A stretch of 64,000 nt of DNA from Gemmata sp. (lineage in GTDB: Bacteria; Planctomycetota; Planctomycetia; Gemmatales; Gemmataceae): positions 62,001 through 126,000 of the forward strand of contig JANWYJ010000033.1 of NCBI GenBank assembly GCA_025055115.1. Direction: 5' to 3'. Every line of letters begins with the position of its first letter. Positions within the stretch are counted from its first letter, which is position 1. Below, piece by piece: positions 37,656 to 46,056 of the stretch. The notes below the pieces were generated by a model. That model saw only the letters and a list, made by a program, of their open reading frames with translations, was not told where the DNA came from and searched no databases. Made by a program: the position numbers and the translations under genes.

Positions 37656-39125
37656 ATGAGCCGCAGGCACGGGGGCCCCATGCACACGGTGACCATCACC
37701 TCGCTTCTCCACTCCCTGCGTCGTCGGCTCCTGGTACCTGTGGGCCTGACGGTCGTCACCCTCGGCACTATTGGGCTGATCGCTTTCACCCCGGCGTTCA
37801 GTGAACCCCCTCCCCTGGCCAGCGCCGGCGAGCGCACAATCACCCCCGGCAAGCGTCGCGACCAGGTGGTGGAAGTCTACGACCGACTCAAGCCAGCGGT
37901 GGTGAACATTCACAGTGAACGCTTGGTCAATCCTCCCTCCGACGATCCCTTCCGGCCCCAAAGCGGTCAAACCCAACGCGTCAATGGGATGGGTACCGGA
38001 ATCGTCCTTGATAGCCGCGGTTATATTCTCACCAATTTCCACGTTGTTGACGATGTCAGTAGTTTGCGCGTCCGTCTCCACGACGGCACCGGTTACACCG
38101 CCCGTATTCTGGCGACCGACAAAGAGAATGACCTGGCCATCATTAAGATTGATCCGAATAAGCCACTGCCTGTGATCAGTTTAGGAACTTCGTCCGACCT
38201 CATGATCGGTGAATCCGTGATCGCCATCGGCAATGCCTTCGGATATGAACATTCGATTACCGATGGGCGCGTGTCTTACAAAGGCCGGGATGTGGCCCTC
38301 AATAAGGAAGTCAACTACAAAGGGCTGATTCAAACGAGTGCTCCGATCAATCCGGGCAATTCGGGCGGGCCTTTGCTGAATGTCTTGGGTGAAGTGGTGG
38401 GAGTGAATGTCGCCATTCGTGCGGGAGCGCAAAACATTGGTTTCGCCTTACCTATCGACACCGTCATTCCCCGCGCTGCCGACCTTATCAGCGTTCGCCG
38501 CCGCCTGGGGATTCGTCACGGTTTGATCCTTCGCGATACGGCGACGCGCAGCGAGACCGAAGGACCGTCGCAACGCCGCGTCAGTGTCGAGCAAGTGGAA
38601 TCCAATTCTCCGGCGGAATTCGCGGGATTCAAAGTTGGAGATGTTTTGGAAAAGGTGGACGATATTCTCGTGGCCACCTCGATCGACTTTGAACGCGGAC
38701 TTCTGGACAAACCCTTGGGGGCGAAAATCCCCGTCCGTGTGCGGCGCGATGGTTCCGTCGTGGATTTGGAACTCACCCTTCAGCCGCTGATGCGCGGACC
38801 GGCCGTACCTTTGGGTGCCGCCGATGCCGTTGGAAAGAAGCTGGGGCTGAAAGTGACCCCGGTGGGTGCCGAAGCGGTGGCCAAAGCCAATCCGCAGTTG
38901 CGGGGCGGGTTGTTGGTCACGGAAGTAGCCCCTGGCAGCGCGGCGGCCGTCGCCGGGATTCAGAAAGGCGATATTCTAGTCGGTTTACACCTGTGGGAGA
39001 CCCTCAATCTGGATAATGTAACGTTCGTTCTCAACCACAAAGATTTGAACACCTTCTTCCCGCTCAAATACTTCGTTGTTCGCGAGGGGAAGCTCAAAGA
39101 TGGCGTGATCACCACCTTGCCCTAA
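37656..39125 (+). CDS. HtrA/DegP-type serine protease with two PDZ domains
   Basis: 489 residues (ATG 37656; ATG 37680 is an alternative). An N-terminal membrane segment (LLVPVGLTVVTLGTIGLIAF) is followed by a trypsin-like domain with H129 (TNFHVVDD), D159 (KENDLAIIKI) and S236 (NPGNSGGPLL). A PDZ domain follows (EQVESNSPAEFAGFKVGDVLEKVDDI), then a second, more divergent PDZ-like one (VTEVAPGSAAAVAGIQKGDILV). It is an envelope protease for misfolded proteins. A strong terminator lies about 200 bp downstream. Confidence 0.92.
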   Translation: MSRRHGGPMHTVTITSLLHSLRRRLLVPVGLTVVTLGTIGLIAFTPAFSEPPPLASAGERTITPGKRRDQVVEVYDRLKPAVVNIHSERLVNPPSDDPFRPQSGQTQRVNGMGTGIVLDSRGYILTNFHVVDDVSSLRVRLHDGTGYTARILATDKENDLAIIKIDPNKPLPVISLGTSSDLMIGESVIAIGNAFGYEHSITDGRVSYKGRDVALNKEVNYKGLIQTSAPINPGNSGGPLLNVLGEVVGVNVAIRAGAQNIGFALPIDTVIPRAADLISVRRRLGIRHGLILRDTATRSETEGPSQRRVSVEQVESNSPAEFAGFKVGDVLEKVDDILVATSIDFERGLLDKPLGAKIPVRVRRDGSVVDLELTLQPLMRGPAVPLGAADAVGKKLGLKVTPVGAEAVAKANPQLRGGLLVTEVAPGSAAAVAGIQKGDILVGLHLWETLNLDNVTFVLNHKDLNTFFPLKYFVVREGKLKDGVITTLP

Positions 39126-39143
39126 TCCACCCCGCCGTGACCG

Positions 39144-39305
39144 GTGAATTGTCGGTTATCCTGAGAACGTCATGAGAAAGTGAATCGTCGGTTATCCTGA
39201 GAACGTCATGTGAACGGTGGGAAAGCAGACACGGACGAGTCCCTCGAACATGGTGAGTCATCTGTCATCCTGAGAAGTCCGTTATCTGTTATCCTGAGAA
39301 CGTGA
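39144..39305. repeat. Tandem repeats with CGGTTATCCTGAGAACG
   Basis: A 34-bp sequence, GTGAAT(T/C)GTCGGTTATCC followed by TGAGAACGTCATG, is found at 39144-39177 and 39180-39213 (period 36). Shorter relatives (TCATCCTGAGAA; TTATCCTGAGAACGTGATG) follow near 39258 and 39284. The run lies between the htrA-type stop and its terminator; 39365-39640 holds no supported gene apart from the leader of the kinase gene. Confidence 0.9.
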
Positions 39306-39323
39306 TGAAAGCCCTCCTCCTTG

Positions 39324-39364
39324 CGCCGCCGCGGGTCTCGCCGCCCGCGGTGGTGCCGTTTTTT
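39324..39364 (+). terminator. Rho-independent terminator after the HtrA-type gene
   Basis: A GC-rich stem with CCGCGGG (39329-39335) and CCCGCGG (39344-39350), extendable with G-T pairs to about 12 bp, is followed within a few bases by TTTTTT (39359-39364). Confidence 0.75.
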
Positions 39365-39640
39365 GCTTGGTAGTTTCGTCACCATTGCTTTCTAATACGA
39401 CAATGAAAGAGGAGCTGTCACGGTGCCGAGCCAGTGTAACAGCTAGCCGTCCGGCCGCAACCCAGGTGTGATGGAAAACGGTCGTGGATCGTCTTTTCCA
39501 ACAAGCAGGGGGGAGAACTTCGTGAGAGAAGCGGCAAGACGGACTTGTAGACCGGCGGTCTAGCCTTTACACTCGAAAGCAAACTCGCGTTGTCCTGCCA
39601 CCGGCTCGTTCTGATCCCTCCCCCGTCCGGAGGCGTTGCT

Positions 39641-41866
39641 ATGCCGCGTTTACAAGCCTTGTTGGAGTGTGTTGGGCAAGCGTTGTGCGAAAAAGGCCGT
39701 AAGGCTCTTCAAGGACAATGGCCGTTCGCGGATGTGATGCTCGATGTGGCCCGTGTCGCGTTCGACTATGCCCACAAGAAGCTCCCCGGGGCCGACCTCC
39801 GCCTGGCCCTGGCCGATTGCGCTGCGGTCGCACCTGACGAGTACGAACGACGACTGGGGGAACTGCTGACCGAACTGTCCACCACCCATGCGGTTCCGAA
39901 GGTGGAACTGATCAATTACCTGCGGGCGTTCCCCGTGACAGTGCGTCAGATTCTCCGGCGCCCCTCCGATCCTGACGGCAAAACCGCGCCCGAAAAACTG
40001 ACACTACTGAAACCCGAAGAATTCGCCGTCTTCCTCCCCCCCCGAATCCCCCGCTTCCACCCCGGCGACAAACCACCCGGCCTCGACAACTGGACGCTCG
40101 TTTCTCTACGGGGATTGGGGCAGAATTCCGAAGTCTGGCGCGGTGAAGACCCTACCCAACCCCACCTTTCCCCCGCAGCCCTCAAGTTCGTTATCGATCC
40201 CGAATCGCAAGACCGGGTCAAAGCCAACACGGAACTCTTCACCCAAGTTTTCGACCTCAACGATATTCCGGGCATTCTGCCGTTGCGTTCGGTTTATCTC
40301 GATACGGACCCACCGTGTTTGGAAACACCGTTCGTCTATGGTTACGATTTGGCCGGCTTGATGTTCGACTGGAAATGGCGCTACGATTCTCCCAAACCGG
40401 AAGCCGCCCTCAAACTGATTCGCCGGTTGGCCGCAATTGTCGCCAAGGCTCACGAAAAAGGCATCATCCACCGCGACCTGAAGCCCAGTAACGTGTTGCT
40501 CCATCCCACCGAAGGCGGCAAGTTCACGATGTGGGTCAGTGATTACGGCTGGGGGCAGATTGAAAGCGTCCGGGGTTTGGAATTGGCGAAAAGTGGCCCC
40601 CGCGGCGAACAGATTTTGCTCGCCGAACGCGGTGCTGCCACCAGTTTGTACGCCTGCCCGCAACAAGTGAAACGCGAACCGCCCGCACCCACCGACGACG
40701 TGCACGCTATCGGGATGATCTGGTATCAGTTGCTGCGTCGCGATCCTACGGTGGAAGCGCCTTTTGGGTCCGAGTGGATCGAGGAGCTACGACCGTTTGG
40801 CTTCACCGACTCACAAGCCCGGGTTTTGCAAGCCTGCCTCAGTACCCGGGCCGACAAGCGCCCCAAAAACGCCGTCGCTTTGGCCGAAAGTCTGGCCTCG
40901 GTCACTGTCGCAGCCCCCAACCCGGCCGGGCCCGATGGCTCCAAGTTGATCACCCTCAGCGGCCCTGGCTCGGCCATCTACAAACCGCAACCCGCCCCCG
41001 CCCCCGCCATTATCACCAGCCGTGGCAAAACCTACGATCTGGAAGCCGCCGCCGGAGCCGCCGCCGCCCTCCTGTCGGCCGCGGGTGGCGGACCGCTGAG
41101 TGCCGCCGGTCCGCGCTCGTCAACCGTCGGCGGGCACATGCGCCTCATTAAAAACTCCATCGGTATGACCTTCGTGCGCATCCCCCCGGGTACCTTTCTG
41201 ATGGGCGACGATACATCCGGACGACCATTCGAAGGACCGGTCCATGAAGTGAAAATCACCCGGCCATTCTATATGTCGGTCGTACCGGTGACCCAAGCCC
41301 AATACGAAGCGGTCAAAGGCAAGAATTGCAGTAAGTTCAACAAGTACCACGGTGGCGGACCCGATCATCCCGTCGAGAATTGTACCTGGGCACAGGCGAT
41401 CCGCTTTTGTGACAAACTCGGACGCCTGCCCGAAGAGCAAGTGCACCGCCGCATCTACCGACTGCCCACCGAGGCCGAATGGGAATACGCCTGCCGCGCA
41501 GGTACCACCACCGACTTTTCCTGCGGCGACAAACTCACCGGGCAAGATGCCCTCTTTGCCACCTCCGGGCATAAGCAGTCGGGGAAATCGACCTGTCCGG
41601 TCGCACAGTTTCTGGCCAATCCCTTTGGCCTGCACGACATGCACGGCAACGTCCAAGAATGGGTGAACGATTGGTTCGATGAGTATTACTACTTTGAAAG
41701 CCCCGTCGAAGACCCACCAGGACCGAAAACGGGGCAACTCCGTGTGGTCCGCGGCGGCTGCTTCGGCATGCTGCCCATCGACTGCCGCAGTGCGGCGCGC
41801 CGCGGGCACGACCCTGATTCGCCCTCCGAAACCATCGGCTTCCGCGTTGTCATGGAAGTGCAATGA
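39641..41866 (+). CDS. Serine/threonine kinase fused to a SUMF1 (formylglycine-generating-enzyme-like) domain
   Basis: 741 residues from the ATG at 39641 (GGAGG seven bases upstream). An N-terminal region of about 150 residues has no recognised domain. The kinase domain spans about 160-430: catalytic loop HRDLKPSN (D279), Mg loop D301-Y-G in place of DFG, and a weak activation-segment end (YACPQQ). A Pro/Ala linker follows, then a SUMF1-type domain from about residue 500 (GMTFVRIPPGTFLMGDD, YRLPTEAEWEYACRAGT, GLHDMHGNVQEWVNDW). In true formylglycine-generating enzymes two Cys lie at +4 and +9 after RGG; here only the +9 Cys (C715) is kept, so it is probably not an FGE. No membrane helix. Confidence 0.9.
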   Translation: MPRLQALLECVGQALCEKGRKALQGQWPFADVMLDVARVAFDYAHKKLPGADLRLALADCAAVAPDEYERRLGELLTELSTTHAVPKVELINYLRAFPVTVRQILRRPSDPDGKTAPEKLTLLKPEEFAVFLPPRIPRFHPGDKPPGLDNWTLVSLRGLGQNSEVWRGEDPTQPHLSPAALKFVIDPESQDRVKANTELFTQVFDLNDIPGILPLRSVYLDTDPPCLETPFVYGYDLAGLMFDWKWRYDSPKPEAALKLIRRLAAIVAKAHEKGIIHRDLKPSNVLLHPTEGGKFTMWVSDYGWGQIESVRGLELAKSGPRGEQILLAERGAATSLYACPQQVKREPPAPTDDVHAIGMIWYQLLRRDPTVEAPFGSEWIEELRPFGFTDSQARVLQACLSTRADKRPKNAVALAESLASVTVAAPNPAGPDGSKLITLSGPGSAIYKPQPAPAPAIITSRGKTYDLEAAAGAAAALLSAAGGGPLSAAGPRSSTVGGHMRLIKNSIGMTFVRIPPGTFLMGDDTSGRPFEGPVHEVKITRPFYMSVVPVTQAQYEAVKGKNCSKFNKYHGGGPDHPVENCTWAQAIRFCDKLGRLPEEQVHRRIYRLPTEAEWEYACRAGTTTDFSCGDKLTGQDALFATSGHKQSGKSTCPVAQFLANPFGLHDMHGNVQEWVNDWFDEYYYFESPVEDPPGPKTGQLRVVRGGCFGMLPIDCRSAARRGHDPDSPSETIGFRVVMEVQ

Positions 41867-41957
41867 TCCTCTACCGCCCAAGCCACAGCCGGCAAACCAG
41901 CCCGGTCGTCTTTCGAGGCAATACCCCCGTGCTCTGATCCCCCACCGCGCCGGGCGA

Positions 41958-43367
41958 CTACGCGGCCAAGCGGCCCAGCAAGAACCGCAGCGCTGCTTCT
42001 AAGTCGGTATGTTCGAACACAAAGCCGCTGGCCAGCAGCTGGGCCGGCTTCACTTTCATGCTGGCTAGCAGGGCTTCATCGGCCACCTCGCCCAACATCA
42101 CCCGCAAGGCCGTACTCGGCAGCCACAAAAACGCCGGACGGCTCAAGACGCGGCCAAGGGTTTTGGTGAACACCTGATTCGTCACCGGATTCGGCCCCAC
42201 GAGGTTCACCGGGCCAGCCAAGGAGTCGGTGAACATGATGTGATGAATCGCCCCCACCAGATCATGAAGGGTAATCCACGGGGTCCACTGCTGGCCACTG
42301 CCCAGAACCGCGCCTCCGCCCATCCGAAAAGGCAGCAGTTGTTTCCCCAACGCTCCACCTTGGGGAGTAAGAACCACACCGATCCGCAGAGCCACCGTGC
42401 GTACACCAGCGGCTCGGGCCGGCTCCGTGGCGGCTTCCCAAGCCCGCGCGACCTCGGGGAAAAACCCCTGACCGCTCGCCGACTCTTCAGTGAGTTCCTC
42501 ATCCCCCCGGTCGCCGTAGTAGCCGACCGCCGAGGCACACAGGAACACGGTGGGTCGCCGCTGCGCGGGGGTGGCCGCAATCGCCTCCGCGATGTGCCGC
42601 GTGGGAATGGTGCGGCTGGTGAGAATTTTCCGCTTCTTCTCCTCGTTCCAGCGACCTTCCGCCACGTTATCGCCCGCCAGGTGAATGACGACGTCGATAC
42701 CTTCGAAAATCCCGGCTGGCAGTGGCGCGGTGGGGTTCCAGGCCAACCATTGGGTGCCGTCGTCGTAGGGGGGGGTAGCCGAACCCGTGACCAGGCGCAC
42801 GACACGATGCCCCCCCGTGGTCAAAAAGGGCACCAATTGCGAGCCGATCAAGCCGCGGCTTCCCGTGACAGCGATCGTCCGCCGGGGCCGGTCGCGAAAC
42901 AACTGGTGGCGGTGCAGGTCGCTAGCCGTCAGCGCATGCCGGTAGCGGAACATCGCCGCCAGCCGCTGCCTCACCCCACACCCCCCCACCAGCTGGCCCA
43001 CCCGACCCAAAGGGAGGCGATATTCGATGTGATCTTCGAGAAACGACGCATTCGCACCGTCGGGAATCATGCGATGGGTATGATGCCAATAGGCGAACGG
43101 CCCGCGGAGCTGCCGGTCCTCAAACTGCCGCCCGGGTTGGAAGCCGAACACTTCGGCCACCCAGGTGGTGGTCAGCGGCCCCACCGTCGCGGCCCGAATG
43201 GTCACACGCAAGCCATCGGTTCCGAAGGTTCCCTCCTGCCGAAGGACCTGGGCGTTTTCCCACGGCGGTTGCAACCGCTGCAAGGCCAGGGGGCGTGCGT
43301 GCCAGGCATACAATTCTTCCGCCGACACCGGCATGGGGGAACGCAGGGTGAAGGTTGAGTGAGGCAT
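41958..43367 (-). CDS. TIGR01777 family NAD-dependent epimerase with an N-terminal SRPBCC domain
   Basis: 469 residues. Residues 1-150 form a START/SRPBCC-like lipid-binding-type domain (TFTLRSPMPVSAEELYAWHARP, WVAEVFGFQPGRQFEDRQL). Residues about 165-469 form an extended SDR domain: TIAVTGSRGLIGSQLVPFL (Rossmann), DVVIHLAGDNVAEGRW, SAVGYYGDRGDEELTE (YxxxK-type region modified) and the C-terminal DUF1731 (RPAFLWLPSTALRVMLGEVADEALL). The fused form is known in the family; the substrate is unknown. Divergent from hutH. Confidence 0.9.
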   Translation of the reverse strand: MPHSTFTLRSPMPVSAEELYAWHARPLALQRLQPPWENAQVLRQEGTFGTDGLRVTIRAATVGPLTTTWVAEVFGFQPGRQFEDRQLRGPFAYWHHTHRMIPDGANASFLEDHIEYRLPLGRVGQLVGGCGVRQRLAAMFRYRHALTASDLHRHQLFRDRPRRTIAVTGSRGLIGSQLVPFLTTGGHRVVRLVTGSATPPYDDGTQWLAWNPTAPLPAGIFEGIDVVIHLAGDNVAEGRWNEEKKRKILTSRTIPTRHIAEAIAATPAQRRPTVFLCASAVGYYGDRGDEELTEESASGQGFFPEVARAWEAATEPARAAGVRTVALRIGVVLTPQGGALGKQLLPFRMGGGAVLGSGQQWTPWITLHDLVGAIHHIMFTDSLAGPVNLVGPNPVTNQVFTKTLGRVLSRPAFLWLPSTALRVMLGEVADEALLASMKVKPAQLLASGFVFEHTDLEAALRFLLGRLAA

Positions 43368-43433
43368 TCTGCAGGTCCGTAGAAGTGTTCCGGCGCTTGC
43401 GGCGGATCACCGCCGACGCTGAGGTTAACCGTA

Positions 43434-44945
43434 ATGAGTATTCCGCGAATCACGATCCGGCACTTATACTCCGACTTAGCAGCCAGTATGGCCTTTTTCG
43501 CCCGTGATAGCTCGGCGGTCGAACGCAGTCGGGCCTGGGTTGAGGCGGCCTTGGCCGATGGACAAGCCCACTATGGCGTCAACACGGGTTTTGGAGCCTT
43601 GGCCCGGTGCCGCGTGGCCGACGAGCAACTGGCCACACTTCAGCGGAATCTGTTGCTCAGCCATGCCGTGGGTGTTGGCGACCCTGTTCCGGTCGACATC
43701 ACCCGGCTCATGCTGCAGCTGAAAATTCATACACTGGGTTTAGGATATTCGGGCATCTCACTTCCGGTCTTCCGTCGTTTGATCGACTTTCATCAGAATC
43801 AACTCGTCCCCGTCGTCCCCAGTCGCGGCAGTGTCGGGGCGTCGGGCGATTTAGCCCCCTTGGCTCACCTGTGCTTACCGCTGATCGGGCTGGGTGAATT
43901 TTGGGATGATGAGGGGCAGCGGTCTGTTCCGGCGGCTGATGTCCTACGTTCCTTCGGCTGGGCTCCGGTGGAATTGGCGGCTAAAGATGGGTTGGCTCTG
44001 ATCAACGGAACGCAGCTGATGTCGGCGTATGGGGCCTATGTGTTGGAACGCTGTAGCCGGTTGGTCGATTACTTCGATTTGGCGGCGGCTATGTCGCTGG
44101 AGGCGTTGCAAGGCAGCATCAAGCCGTTCGATCAGCGCATTTACGCCGTTCGCCCGCATCCGGGGCATGGCGTGGTGGCCGCCAATGTCCGTTTTTGGCT
44201 CCAGGACAGCGAGATTCTCGAAGCGCATCGCAATTGTGGCAAAGTGCAAGACCCCTACTGCCTGCGCTGCGTGCCGCAAGTCCACGGGGCCAGCCGCGAC
44301 GCACTGGCTTATGCCACAAGCGTCCTTGAAACGGAAATCAACGGCGTGACCGACAATCCGCTGGTCTTCGAGAACGGCGACATCGTCAGTGGCGGCAACT
44401 TCCACGGGCAGCCGCTGGCGTTGGCTCTCGATTTCGCGGCTATGGCTTTGGCGGAATATGCCAGCATTTCGGAACGCCGCATCTATCTGCTGCTCGAAGG
44501 TCATGATGGCCTGCCGAAACTGCTGATGCGGGAAACCGGGTTGAATTCCGGCTTCATGATTCCCCAGTATACGGCCGCGGCGCTGGTCAGCGAAAACAAG
44601 GTATTGTGTCATCCGGCCAGTGTCGATTCGATTCCGACGAGTTTGGGGCAGGAAGATCATGTCAGTATGGGGAGCGTCGCGGCCTTGAAGTTGCTGCGGG
44701 TGTTGCGGAATGTGGAGATGGTGTTGGCGATTGAACTGCTCACCGCAGCGCAGGCTCTGGATTATCGCTTACCGTTACGGCCGGGTCGCGGTGTCGAGCG
44801 AGCGCATCAGTGTCTGCGCCGTGTCACCCAACACCGCGAAAGCGATTATTTGTTCCAAGACGATTTGCAGCGGATTGGGGAGTTGATCCAGGGGCCAACA
44901 CTTCTGGAAGCCGCTGGTTTACCCCCCGCCGGTCCGGGGGCGTGA
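43434..44945 (+). CDS. hutH: Histidine ammonia-lyase
   Basis: Converts L-histidine to trans-urocanate and ammonia, the first step of histidine breakdown. 503 residues, normal length. The MIO prosthetic group would form from A136-S137-G138 in GSVGASGDLAPLAH. Other family motifs: HYGVNTGFG, RNLLLSHAVG, GNFHGQPLALALDFAA and SIPTSLGQEDHVSMG. The SH pair in the ring-binding loop favours histidine over tyrosine. No hutU/hutI is adjacent. GAGG lies upstream of the ATG. Confidence 0.93.
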   Translation: MSIPRITIRHLYSDLAASMAFFARDSSAVERSRAWVEAALADGQAHYGVNTGFGALARCRVADEQLATLQRNLLLSHAVGVGDPVPVDITRLMLQLKIHTLGLGYSGISLPVFRRLIDFHQNQLVPVVPSRGSVGASGDLAPLAHLCLPLIGLGEFWDDEGQRSVPAADVLRSFGWAPVELAAKDGLALINGTQLMSAYGAYVLERCSRLVDYFDLAAAMSLEALQGSIKPFDQRIYAVRPHPGHGVVAANVRFWLQDSEILEAHRNCGKVQDPYCLRCVPQVHGASRDALAYATSVLETEINGVTDNPLVFENGDIVSGGNFHGQPLALALDFAAMALAEYASISERRIYLLLEGHDGLPKLLMRETGLNSGFMIPQYTAAALVSENKVLCHPASVDSIPTSLGQEDHVSMGSVAALKLLRVLRNVEMVLAIELLTAAQALDYRLPLRPGRGVERAHQCLRRVTQHRESDYLFQDDLQRIGELIQGPTLLEAAGLPPAGPGA

Positions 44946-45154
44946 CCGCCCCGCCCAGGCGCATCACCACCCCTGCCTCGAACACTCGGGCGAACACTCG
45001 GTCTCCTGCCGGGCATGGCCCACGAGCCGCGATATTTTCCTCGCGACCCCCACCCCGGTCCGGTCACGATCACCCATGCCCGAGACGGTCCGACGATGAG
45101 CGGCGATATTCGCCCCAAGGCCCCCACGCCGGGCATGGCCACAGTCGGCGTGGG

Positions 45155-45186
45155 TTGTGGATTGGCTTATTTTGTGGATTGGCTTA
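45155..45186. repeat. 17-bp tandem duplication starting at a stop codon
   Basis: TTGTGGATTGGCTTA is found at 45155-45169 and 45172-45186. On the minus strand each unit starts TAAGCCAATCCACAA, and the first TAA (45186-45184) is the stop of the minus-strand secreted protein. The upstream 44946-45154 stretch holds no supported gene. Confidence 0.95.
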
Positions 45187-46029
45187 TTTCTTAGCCGGCA
45201 GGGCTTCGAACTTCAGCTTCATCGTCCCCTTGGCATCCACCGTCTGATTACCCGTGACGACTTGGAACGTGACATCAATATCGACCGTCCCTGCGGTCCA
45301 TTCTTTGCGGTTGGTATCGTACAACAACGTCCCTTGAAGATTGTACTTGGCATCTTTGATGGTTCCGCCATTGTCGGCTTTCACGTTGTCGGCTTTCAAC
45401 AGGCCTTTGGCCTGAACGGCTTGGCCACCCTGGCCACCGGGCACCTTCTTGAGGGTGACGGTTCCCGTGGCCAAGCCTTGCCCCGCGCTGACACTGCTTT
45501 CGGTTTGCCATTCGTCTTGATCGGCCAGGTAGGGGGGATGGAAGAAGGTGGCGTTGGCGATCATGCCGGTATCAATGGCGACTTTGGCTCCGGGCTTCGC
45601 CAGAATGGTCCGTTTGATTTCTTTGCCGTTGGCATCAACTTCAATCTTGCACAGGGGGCTTTCGAAGGTGTCGCGAAGCATCGTTTGGAGTTGTTCCGGC
45701 GCTTCGTCGAATGGGATGTTCAATTTTTGACCAGCTTGCGTACCGAACATGCCGGCGCGGCTCATGGTCGTTTTCATCAATTGCTGCTGACCGGCTTTCA
45801 TGTCGACTTCTAGTACCTGAAGCGACAAGGTGCGGGTCGAACCCTCGGTTTTCCATTCGTATTCGAAGGCACTGTAGGCGATCAACGTTTCACTCTGCCC
45901 CCCCGCTTGCATCGTGAAGTCGGCGTTGACCCCAAGTTTGAACTTGTTGACTTTCGGTGGATCGGCGGCGAAACTGAACAAACTGAGCACGGCACACGCC
46001 GTGACGGCGGCGACAACACGTATCAACAT
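45184..46029 (-). CDS. Secreted hypothetical protein
   Basis: 281 residues with a clear signal peptide (MLIRVVAAVTACAVLSLFSF, cleavage near AADPP). The mature part is beta-rich with no cysteine pattern: TLIAYSAFEYEWKTEGS, MKAGQQQLMKTTMSRAG, DEWQTESSVSAGQG, ending KFEALPAKK. Not a recognised family; it resembles planctomycete exported proteins of unknown function. GGAG lies eight bases upstream of the ATG. The stop is part of a 17-bp tandem duplication. Confidence 0.75.
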   Translation of the reverse strand: MLIRVVAAVTACAVLSLFSFAADPPKVNKFKLGVNADFTMQAGGQSETLIAYSAFEYEWKTEGSTRTLSLQVLEVDMKAGQQQLMKTTMSRAGMFGTQAGQKLNIPFDEAPEQLQTMLRDTFESPLCKIEVDANGKEIKRTILAKPGAKVAIDTGMIANATFFHPPYLADQDEWQTESSVSAGQGLATGTVTLKKVPGGQGGQAVQAKGLLKADNVKADNGGTIKDAKYNLQGTLLYDTNRKEWTAGTVDIDVTFQVVTGNQTVDAKGTMKLKFEALPAKK

Positions 46030-46056
46030 AGGGATTCTCCAGAAGGGAGGTGCAGG

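Noticed and set aside
39641-41866. Formylglycine-generating enzyme activity
   Set aside because: The first of the two catalytic cysteines (+4 after RGG) is Met, so only the fold, not the activity, is supported.
43434-44945. Tyrosine ammonia-lyase instead of HutH
   Set aside because: The selectivity loop has Ser-His as in histidine ammonia-lyases, and the family motifs fit HutH better.
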